Part shown: positions 30,588 through 36,310 of the stretch, piece by piece | Position numbering within the stretch: the first letter of the stretch is position 1 | How the letters are laid out: each line of letters starts with the position of its first letter | Source of the DNA: an uncultured Archangium sp. | GTDB lineage: Bacteria; Myxococcota; Myxococcia; Myxococcales; Myxococcaceae | Direction: 5' to 3' | Length of the DNA: 36,310 nucleotides | Assembly (NCBI GenBank): GCA_946479335.1 | Contig: CAMLFP010000010.1 | Span: forward strand, 1 to 36,310 | Translations under genes and position numbers: made by a program | The notes under the pieces: model-generated | Told to the model about the DNA's origin: nothing | What the model saw: only the letters and a program-made list of their open reading frames with translations | Databases searched by the model: none

Positions 30588-30616
30588 GATCGTTCGCGCG
30601 GGTGCGCGCGACGCGC

Positions 30617-31051
30617 TTACTTGTGCGAGTACGGGAAGAGTTCGGTCGTACGGAAGAAGTACGCGATCTCGCGCTTGGCGCTGTCGGCCGAGTCGGAGCC
30701 GTGCACGGTGTTCGCGTCGATCGACTTCGCGAAGTCGGCGCGGATGGTGCCCGGGGTGGCCTTCTTGGGGTCGGTCGCGCCCATCAGGTCGCGGTTCTTG
30801 GCGATCGCGTTCTCACCCTCGAGCACCTGCACCACCACCGGGCCGCTGGTCATGAAGGCCACGAGGTCCTTGAAGAAGCCGCGCGCGGAGTGCTCGGCGT
30901 AGAAGCCCTCGGCCTCGCGCTGCGAGAGGTGCTGCAGGCGGAGCGCGATGGGGGTCAGGCCGTTCTCTTCGAAGCGGGAGATGATCTTGCCGATGACGCC
31001 CTTCTCGAGCGCGTCGGGCTTCAGGATGGACAGGGTGCGTTCAATTGCCAT
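30617..31051 (-). CDS. ndk: nucleoside diphosphate kinase
   Basis: A 144-residue Ndk, which equilibrates nucleoside triphosphates. The start [20 protein letters not shown], the loop [21 protein letters not shown] and the active-site histidine (His117 in NTVHGSDS) are all present. ATG 31051 is preceded by GGAGCGCACC. A promoter-like pair (TTGCGT-N17-TAGCCG) is at 31061-31089, back to back with that of kbl. Confidence 0.97.
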   Translation of the reverse strand: MAIERTLSILKPDALEKGVIGKIISRFEENGLTPIALRLQHLSQREAEGFYAEHSARGFFKDLVAFMTSGPVVVQVLEGENAIAKNRDLMGATDPKKATPGTIRADFAKSIDANTVHGSDSADSAKREIAYFFRTTELFPYSHK

Positions 31052-31060
31052 GGTGCGCTC

Positions 31061-31089
31061 CGGCTACACGACGCGAAACGTCAACGCAA
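31061..31089 (-). promoter_or_regulatory. possible promoter of ndk
   Basis: Minus-strand TTGCGT (31089-31084), 17-base spacer, TAGCCG (31066-31061), ending nine bases before the ndk ATG. Its -35 box is six bases from the -35 box of the divergent kbl promoter. Confidence 0.35.
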
Positions 31090-31095
31090 AGCCTT

Positions 31096-31124
31096 TTGAG
31101 CGGCTCCCTGCCCGGTGCTACGCG
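31096..31124 (+). promoter_or_regulatory. putative promoter of kbl-tdh, leaderless arrangement
   Basis: TTGAGC (31096-31101), 17-base spacer, TACGCG (31119-31124), followed by only eight bases before ATG 31133, with no Shine-Dalgarno. The upstream GTG at 31115 lies inside this element, which favours ATG 31133 as the start. Confidence 0.45.
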
Positions 31125-31132
31125 CGCGGGCC

Positions 31133-32320
31133 ATGAACCGCAGCTTCACCGCGCATCTCCAGCAGCAGATCGACGGCATCCGCGAACAGGGCCTCTACAA
31201 GAGCGAGCGCATCATCACCTCGCCGCAGCGCGCGAACATCACCGTGAAGGGCGAGACGGTGCTCAACCTCTGCGCCAACAACTACCTGGGCCTCGGAGAC
31301 TCGAAGGACCTCATCGCCGCCGCCAAGGAGGGCTTCGACGCGCACGGCTTCGGCATGGCCTCGGTGCGCTTCATCTGCGGCACGCAAGACGTGCACAAGG
31401 AGCTCGAGGCGCGGCTCACGAAGTTCCTGGGCACCGAAGACACCATTCTTTTTTCGAGCTGCTGGGACGCGAACGGCGGCGTGTTCGAGGTGGTGCTGGG
31501 TGAAGAAGACGCGGTGATCTCCGACGCGTTGAACCACGCGTCGATCATCGACGGCGTGCGGCTCTGCAAGGCGAAGCGCTTCCGCTACGCGAACAACGAC
31601 ATGGCCGAGCTGGAGCAGCGGCTCATCGAGGCGAAGGACTCGCGCTTCAAGCTGATCGTCACCGACGGCGTGTTCTCGATGGACGGCGTGATCGCCGACC
31701 TGAAGACGCTGTGCGATCTCGCCGACAAGCACGACGCGATCGTGATGGTCGATGACTCGCACGCGGTGGGCTTCACCGGCGCGCAGGGCCGCGGCTCGCA
31801 CGAGCTGCGCGGCGTGATGGGGCGCATCGACATCCTCACCGGCACGCTGGGCAAGGCGCTGGGCGGCGCGTCGGGCGGCTACGTGTCGGGCCGCAAGGAG
31901 GTGGTCGAGCTGCTCCGGCAGCGCGCGCGCCCGTACCTGTTCTCGAACTCGCTGATGCCGGCCATCGCGCACGCCACGATCCGTGCGCTCGATCTGCTGG
32001 AGAAAGGCGACGGCTTGCGCAAGCAGCTGGTGGAGAACGCCGCGTACTTCCGCGCCGCGATGACGAAGGCGGGCTTCACGCTGGCGGGTGAAGGGCACCC
32101 GATCATCCCCGTGATGCTGGGCGACGCGAAGCTGGCGAGCCGCTTCGCCGACGAGATGTTGAAGGAAGGCGTCTACGTCGTCGGCTTCAGCTTCCCCGTG
32201 GTGCCGCAGGGCAAGGCGCGCATCCGCACGCAGATGTCTGCCGCGCACACGCGCGCTGATCTCGACCGCGCCATCGCGGCCTTCACCAAAGTCGGAAAAA
32301 ACCTCGGAGTGATTTCATGA
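31133..32320 (+). CDS. kbl: 2-amino-3-ketobutyrate coenzyme A ligase
   Basis: A 395-residue PLP enzyme of the alpha-oxoamine synthase family. It cleaves 2-amino-3-ketobutyrate, the product of Tdh, with CoA into glycine and acetyl-CoA. The start [29 protein letters not shown], the NHASIIDG loop, the PLP-contacting VDDSHAVGF and the PLP lysine (Lys241 in [10 protein letters not shown]) match Kbl closely (E. coli 398 residues). ATG 31133 aligns with the family N-terminus. Its stop overlaps the tdh start as ATGA, so both are coupled. Confidence 0.95.
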   Translation: MNRSFTAHLQQQIDGIREQGLYKSERIITSPQRANITVKGETVLNLCANNYLGLGDSKDLIAAAKEGFDAHGFGMASVRFICGTQDVHKELEARLTKFLGTEDTILFSSCWDANGGVFEVVLGEEDAVISDALNHASIIDGVRLCKAKRFRYANNDMAELEQRLIEAKDSRFKLIVTDGVFSMDGVIADLKTLCDLADKHDAIVMVDDSHAVGFTGAQGRGSHELRGVMGRIDILTGTLGKALGGASGGYVSGRKEVVELLRQRARPYLFSNSLMPAIAHATIRALDLLEKGDGLRKQLVENAAYFRAAMTKAGFTLAGEGHPIIPVMLGDAKLASRFADEMLKEGVYVVGFSFPVVPQGKARIRTQMSAAHTRADLDRAIAAFTKVGKNLGVIS

Positions 32321-33345
32321 GAGCGCTGGTCAAGTCGAAGCGGGAACCCGGGCTGTGGATGGAGGACGTGCCGAAGCCCGAGGTGGGCCCCAACGACGTG
32401 CTGATCAAGGTGCGCAAGACGGGCATCTGCGGCACCGACATCCACATCTACAACTGGGACGAGTGGAGCCAGCGCACCATCAAGACCCCGATGCACATCG
32501 GCCACGAGTTCATGGGAGAGGTGGCGGCCATCGGCTCCGAGGTGACCGGCTTCAAGGTCGGGCAGCGCGTGTCGGGCGAAGGCCACATCACCTGCGGCAA
32601 CTGCCGCAACTGCCGCGCGGGCAAGCGGCACCTGTGCCGCAACACCGTGGGCCTCGGCGTCAACCGCCCCGGCTGCTTCGCGGAGTTCGTCGCCCTCCCC
32701 GCCTTCAACGTCTTCCCCGTGCCCGACGCGATCTCCGATGAGATCGCCTCGTTCTTCGACCCGCTCGGCAACGCGGTGCACACCGCGCTCTCGTTCGATC
32801 TCGTGGGCGAAGACGTGCTGATCACCGGCGCGGGCCCCATCGGGGTGATGGCGGCGGCGATCTGCCGGCACGTCGGCGCGCGGCACGTGGTGCTCACCGA
32901 CGTGAACGAGTACCGCCTGGCGCTGGGCAAGAAGCTGGGCGCCACGCGCACCGTCAACGTCGCGCAGGAAGACTTGAAGAAGGTGATGGGCGAGCTCGGC
33001 ATGACCGAGGGCTTCGACGTGGCGCTGGAGATGAGCGGCAACGCGGCGGCCTTCAAGCAGCTGCTGGCGACCATGAACCACGGCGGGCGCGTCGCCATCC
33101 TCGGGATTCCGCCCAGCGAGGTGTCGATCGACTGGAACATGGTCATCTTCAAGGGCCTGGTGCTCAAGGGCGTGTACGGCCGGGAGATGTTCGAGACCTG
33201 GTACAAGATGCGCTCCATGCTGCAGAGCGGCCTCGACATCAGCGCCGCCGTCACGCACCGCTACTCCGCCGACAACTTCAAGGAGGCCTTCGAGGTGATG
33301 CGCACCGGCCAGAGCGGGAAGGTGGTGCTCGATTGGCAGGCGTGA
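32317..33345 (+). CDS. tdh: L-threonine 3-dehydrogenase
   Basis: A 342-residue zinc medium-chain dehydrogenase oxidising L-threonine to 2-amino-3-ketobutyrate with NAD+. Catalytic zinc residues Cys38, His63 and Glu64, the structural zinc cysteines 93, 96, 99 and 107, and the Rossmann motif [10 protein letters not shown] are visible at the same numbering as in E. coli Tdh. Together with Kbl it gives the threonine-to-glycine pathway. The stop overlaps the next gene's probable GTG start. Confidence 0.96.
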   Translation: MRALVKSKREPGLWMEDVPKPEVGPNDVLIKVRKTGICGTDIHIYNWDEWSQRTIKTPMHIGHEFMGEVAAIGSEVTGFKVGQRVSGEGHITCGNCRNCRAGKRHLCRNTVGLGVNRPGCFAEFVALPAFNVFPVPDAISDEIASFFDPLGNAVHTALSFDLVGEDVLITGAGPIGVMAAAICRHVGARHVVLTDVNEYRLALGKKLGATRTVNVAQEDLKKVMGELGMTEGFDVALEMSGNAAAFKQLLATMNHGGRVAILGIPPSEVSIDWNMVIFKGLVLKGVYGREMFETWYKMRSMLQSGLDISAAVTHRYSADNFKEAFEVMRTGQSGKVVLDWQA

Positions 33346-34061
33346 AGAAGAAGTTCGCGCCGGTGCCTCCGAAGGCGAAGAAGGCGGCGGCCGCGGTGAA
33401 GGCCATCGACTCGCTGCGCGCGCCGCCGAAGCAGAAGCGCAAGCTGTTCGTCGCCATGGCCGGCAACATCGGCGCGGGCAAGACCACCGCCGCGAAGATG
33501 GTGAGCCAGAAGTTCGGCTTCGAGCTCTTCGACGAGCCGGTGATCGACAACCGTTTCCTGCGCCCGTACTACGGCGACATGAAGCGCTGGAGCTTCACGC
33601 TCCAGTTGGAGTTCTTGATCCGCCGGGTGGAGCACCACGAGCTGATCCACAAGGTGGCGAAGAGCTGCATTCAAGATCGCACGCTCTACGAAGACCCGGA
33701 GATCTTCGCGAAGTACCTCCACGGGCTCGGGAACATGACCGACACGGAGCTCGAGCTGTACTTCGAGTACTTCAAACGCCTCACCAAACACGTCGCGCAG
33801 CCCGAGAAGGTGATCTGCTTCGACGTGCCGAAGGTCGACGTGCTGATCTCGCGCATCAAGACGCGCGGCCGTGAAGAAGAGCGCGGCATCCAGCCGGCGT
33901 TCTTGCGCGGGTTGAACGGCTACTACGCGACCTTCCCCATGGTGCTGGCCGGCAAGTACGGCGTCGACGTGTTGACCATCGACGTGACCTCGCTCGACAT
34001 CCGCAACGGGCGTGGGCGCGCGCAGTTCCTCGATCAAGTGAGTGACTTTCTTTCGCGATGA
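33342..34061 (+). CDS. deoxynucleoside kinase (dAK/dGK/dCK family)
   Basis: A 239-residue dNK-family kinase phosphorylating deoxynucleosides for salvage. P-loop GNIGAGKTT at 41-49, the substrate-side [16 protein letters not shown], the [13 protein letters not shown] segment (DRS/T motif), and the lid arginines in [14 protein letters not shown] are visible. Residues 1-36 are a Lys/Ala/Pro-rich extension before the kinase fold, unusual for the family. I choose GTG 33342, which overlaps the tdh stop as GTGA; TTG 33333 would add three residues. The following gene overlaps as ATGA. Which base it prefers cannot be read from the sequence. Confidence 0.85.
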   Translation: MKKKFAPVPPKAKKAAAAVKAIDSLRAPPKQKRKLFVAMAGNIGAGKTTAAKMVSQKFGFELFDEPVIDNRFLRPYYGDMKRWSFTLQLEFLIRRVEHHELIHKVAKSCIQDRTLYEDPEIFAKYLHGLGNMTDTELELYFEYFKRLTKHVAQPEKVICFDVPKVDVLISRIKTRGREEERGIQPAFLRGLNGYYATFPMVLAGKYGVDVLTIDVTSLDIRNGRGRAQFLDQVSDFLSR

Positions 34062-34570
34062 GCACGCTCGAACCCCGAAGAGGCGAAGATTCCGTCGTCG
34101 AGATGACGCAGCTGCTGCTGCCCGGTGACGCCAACGCGCTCGGCGCGGCGTTCGGTGGCTCGGTGATGGGGTGGATCGACATCGCCGCCGCCGTCTCTGC
34201 GCAGCGGCACGCGCGCCAGCAGGTGGTCACCGCGTCGATGGACGACCTCCACTTCCACGCGCCGATCAAGATCGGCTTCCAGGTCATCATGCGCGCGCGC
34301 GTGGTGGCCGCGTTCCACACCTCGATGGAGATCGGCGTCACCGTGCACGCGGAGAACCCGCTCACCGGTGAACGGCAGCTCACCACCAGCGCGTTGCTCA
34401 CCTTCGTGGCGTTGGACAAAGACGGCAAGAAGCTCCCGGTGCCGCCGCTGTTGATGGAGAGCGCCGACGAGAAGGTCGCCGCCGAAGAGGCCGCGCAGCG
34501 CCGCACCACCCGGCTCGCCCTGAAGGCAAAACCGGCAGACACCTGGCTCAAGCTCCTGGAGAAACGATGA
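34058..34570 (+). CDS. acyl-CoA thioesterase, hotdog fold (YciA/BACH type)
   Basis: A 170-residue hotdog-fold thioesterase that hydrolyses acyl-CoA. The YciA/BACH pattern is clear: LPGDANALGAAFGGSVMGWID with the catalytic-region Asn and Asp, VVTASMDDLHFHAPIKIG, and ENPLTGERQLTTSALLTFVAL. A C-terminal helix rich in Glu, Ala and Arg extends beyond the fold. It overlaps both its neighbours by four bases (ATGA at 34058 and at 34567), and so belongs to the kbl-tdh transcript. It could recycle CoA from the acetyl-CoA branch, though this is only a guess from context. Confidence 0.88.
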   Translation: MSTLEPRRGEDSVVEMTQLLLPGDANALGAAFGGSVMGWIDIAAAVSAQRHARQQVVTASMDDLHFHAPIKIGFQVIMRARVVAAFHTSMEIGVTVHAENPLTGERQLTTSALLTFVALDKDGKKLPVPPLLMESADEKVAAEEAAQRRTTRLALKAKPADTWLKLLEKR

Positions 34571-34782
34571 ACCGCAACTCACTCATTGGGCTCATCTTGA
34601 TCGCCGCCGGCGTCGCCGGGTTCTGGTTCGGCGCGGTGCCCTTCAAGCATGAAGAAGAGGTCGTGAAGCTGGGCGGCCTGCGCATCAAGGGCCAGGTCGA
34701 CGACGTGGAGATCCCCAAGCCGATCAGCGCGGGCGCGATCGCGCTCGGCACGGTGCTGATCCTCCTCGGCAAGAAGAAGTAG
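34567..34782 (+). CDS. small two-helix membrane protein
   Basis: A 71-residue protein with two hydrophobic segments (SLIGLILIAAGVAGFWFGAV and ISAGAIALGTVLILLG) separated by a charged loop of about 30 residues. It resembles the DUF3185-type small membrane proteins, but I cannot confirm this. ATG 34567 overlaps the thioesterase stop as ATGA with GGAG upstream. It is the last of five coupled plus-strand genes and ends six bases before the converging operon. Confidence 0.72.
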   Translation: MNRNSLIGLILIAAGVAGFWFGAVPFKHEEEVVKLGGLRIKGQVDDVEIPKPISAGAIALGTVLILLGKKK

Positions 34783-34788
34783 CGCGCT

Positions 34789-35019
34789 TCAGCTCTTGAA
34801 GGCGCGCCACGCGTACTGCGCGCCGATGATCGCCGCGACGGCGACGAAGAGCAGGTTCGGGCCCTGCGCGCCCATGTACAGCCGGTAGCCGGCGATGCCG
34901 AAGCACGCGAGCGCGAAGACGCCGTTGCGCACCTTGAGCGGCACCGTCTTCACCGTCGAGAACAGCCACGCGCCGCCCAGCACCACCACGGCCACCCAGT
35001 CGATACCGATCCCGTTCAT
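34789..35019 (-). CDS. small three-helix membrane protein (copy B)
   Basis: A 76-residue protein with three predicted hydrophobic helices (WVAVVVLGGAWLF, GVFALACFGIAGYRL, LLFVAVAAIIGAQYAW) and a basic C-terminus (WRAFKS). ATG 35019 overlaps the stop of the preceding gene as ATGA and has AGAGGA upstream. It resembles its upstream neighbour in length, topology and the spacing of Trp, Pro and the terminal WRA. Function unknown. Confidence 0.72.
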   Translation of the reverse strand: MNGIGIDWVAVVVLGGAWLFSTVKTVPLKVRNGVFALACFGIAGYRLYMGAQGPNLLFVAVAAIIGAQYAWRAFKS

Positions 35020-35240
35020 GTCGAGGTTCCTCTCAAGGCTCTCCAGCCGCACACGGAGCCGATGGTGCCGCACACCGAGCTGACGATGAGCTCGCGGACG
35101 TTCATACCCGCGTTCAAGAACGAGAACGCCAGCATCACCACCGCCACCACTAGGTCGTGCACGCGTGGGTCGAGCCGTCGGCGGGCCGGCATCCACGTGC
35201 CGATGACCGCGACCACCACGAGCCACGAGGCGATGATCAC
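35016..35240 (-). CDS. small three-helix membrane protein (copy A)
   Basis: A 74-residue protein starting at GTG 35240, which overlaps the flippase stop as GTGA; its own stop overlaps the next gene as ATGA. Three hydrophobic stretches are visible (IIASWLVVVAVIGTW, HDLVVAVVMLAFSFL, LIVSSVCGTIGSVCG), ending WRALRG. Its Trp1-x9-Trp and Pro spacing parallels copy B, so the pair probably arose by tandem duplication. Small size and the GTG start make it easy to miss. Confidence 0.62.
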   Translation of the reverse strand: MIIASWLVVVAVIGTWMPARRRLDPRVHDLVVAVVMLAFSFLNAGMNVRELIVSSVCGTIGSVCGWRALRGTST

Positions 35241-36310
35241 GCGGTGGGCTCCGACGGCTCGGGTTCTTTCTGCTGCGCGCTGAGCTTGCCGGCGAGATCG
35301 CTGAAGCTGCCGTGCGACGCCACCAGGAAGATCACGCCGAACAGCACCTGCTGCGTGATCTGGATGAGCCACACCACGTTGGCGAACGCCACGCCCGACG
35401 AGTTGGCGACCTCGCGGGTCACGAACACCGACAGCCCGAGCTTCAAGAAGTACTGCGCCGTGCCCGCCGACCCCGGCGCCGCGGGGATGAGCATGCCCAC
35501 GATCATCACGCACAACACGAAGAAGCCGGCGAACTCCGTGATGTGCAGCGGGTAGCACGCGCCGGTCGACGCGCCCGAGCAGTCGAACGCGTTCGCCAGG
35601 TACGTCATGCCCACCCCGTTGAGGAACCAGTACAGCGCGGTCCACACGAAGAAGAGCGTGAAGTTCTTCGCATCGGGCAGCTGCTTCAGCGCGCCCACGA
35701 AGTTGTCGACGATGCCGATGATCTTCTCGGTCGGCCCCGGCGCGATGCGGCCCGCGGTCTTGCGCATCAACGACACCACCAGGTCGTGGCGCCACCGCGC
35801 GAGCAGCAGAAAGAGGAAGCCGCCGCCGAACACCACGAACATGCCCGTGGCCCCCGCGCGGATGCGGTTGATGTCAGGCGCGTCGGGCGGGATGAACAGC
35901 ATCAGCACCCACAGCAGCGTGGCGATGATCAGCCCGTCGAAGATGCGCTCCAGCACCACCGAGGTCATCGCGGCCGAGCGCTTGATGTTGGTGCGCTGCG
36001 CGATCAGCACCGGGCGCGCGAACTCCCCGAGGCGGAACGGGAGGATCAGCAACATCATGAAGCCGATCGCCGACGCCTCATTCAGCTTCTTGAAGGGCAC
36101 CTTCTCGAGCGGCGACAGCAGGTTTCCCCAGCGCAGCGTGCGCAGCACGTGGATGGCGACCAGCGACAACAGGTACAGCGGCATGGTCGTCGCCCAGCTC
36201 GCCGACTTGATGGCGTTGAGCATCGGCTCCCACTGGGTGCCCTTGAAGGTCCACCAGAGGCACGCGACGGTGACGAGGAGGCTGACGCCGAACTTGATCC
36301 ACTTACCCAC
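35237..36310 (-). CDS. flippase-like / LPG-synthase-TM family membrane protein, 5' end at window edge
   Basis: A protein of at least 357 residues with eight or so hydrophobic helices, of the lysylphosphatidylglycerol-synthase transmembrane (YbhN-like, PF03706) type. Typical pieces are LRTLRWGNLLSPL, the loop LPFRLGEFARPVLIAQRTNI, the VVLERIFDGLIIATL helix and AAPGSAGTAQYFLKLGLSVF near the end. The family is thought to move lipids or polyprenyl-linked sugars across the inner membrane. A GTG occupies the last three bases (36310-36308) and begins just before the first helix, so the gene may be complete, or a few codons may lie beyond the window. The C-terminal tail is charged. It is first in a run of three overlapping minus-strand genes. 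Confidence 0.85.
   Translation of the reverse strand: MGKWIKFGVSLLVTVACLWWTFKGTQWEPMLNAIKSASWATTMPLYLLSLVAIHVLRTLRWGNLLSPLEKVPFKKLNEASAIGFMMLLILPFRLGEFARPVLIAQRTNIKRSAAMTSVVLERIFDGLIIATLLWVLMLFIPPDAPDINRIRAGATGMFVVFGGGFLFLLLARWRHDLVVSLMRKTAGRIAPGPTEKIIGIVDNFVGALKQLPDAKNFTLFFVWTALYWFLNGVGMTYLANAFDCSGASTGACYPLHITEFAGFFVLCVMIVGMLIPAAPGSAGTAQYFLKLGLSVFVTREVANSSGVAFANVVWLIQITQQVLFGVIFLVASHGSFSDLAGKLSAQQKEPEPSEPTA

Overview
The window is a GC-rich, densely packed stretch of bacterial chromosome. The combination of a diadenylate cyclase, a very large Ser/Thr kinase fused to a STAND-type ATPase, PEGA/TPR and disulfide-repeat (DUF4215) lipoproteins, an imuA-imuB-dnaE2 cassette behind a LexA box of the myxobacterial type, and an IF-3 with a long C-terminal tail points to the Myxococcota (myxobacteria or a close relative). 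This assignment is inference from gene content; no rRNA or other species marker is present. I see no phage, insertion sequence or CRISPR array.

Layout. 1-1.9 kb: dksA (minus) diverges from a diadenylate cyclase gene and a small PHA-granule-type gene. 1.9-10.65 kb: a plus-strand run of four tightly spaced genes (kinase-STAND ATPase with one membrane segment and a coiled coil; periplasmic TPR/PEGA protein; a lipoprotein with 24 cysteine repeats; a DctA-type symporter). It looks like an envelope signalling unit. 10.7-12.7 kb: a small lipoprotein, a fatty acid desaturase and a putative secreted protein. 12.7-17.7 kb (minus): imuA-imuB-dnaE2, the SOS mutagenesis cassette. 17.8-23.8 kb (minus): infC, rpmI, rplT, pheS, pheT, ihfA, tRNA-Pro and an orphan gene, essentially the same order as the enterobacterial infC-to-ihfA cluster. 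23.9-26.7 kb (plus): spoVG, prs and a GH1 glycosidase lipoprotein. 26.8-29.8 kb (minus): rlmN, then rpsP-khpA-rimM-trmD. 29.9-31.1 kb: beta-carbonic anhydrase (plus) and ndk (minus). 31.1-34.8 kb (plus): kbl-tdh (threonine to glycine plus acetyl-CoA), a deoxynucleoside kinase, an acyl-CoA thioesterase and a small membrane protein, nearly all joined by 4-base stop/start overlaps. 34.8-36.3 kb (minus): a flippase-like membrane protein followed by two small membrane proteins that resemble each other.

Most of the window is housekeeping (translation, nucleotide and amino-acid metabolism) with a few lineage-specific insertions. The observations I consider most useful are: infC appears to start at CTG, 7 bases behind a perfect AAGGAG; a LexA box stands in front of imuA; promoters of ihfA and kbl sit so close to the start codon that the mRNAs should be essentially leaderless; an attenuator-like terminator lies between rplT and pheS; the diadenylate cyclase has an altered RHR motif; and the kinase-STAND operon has a layout I do not recognise as a described system. 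No stretch longer than about 160 bases lacks a gene or RNA.
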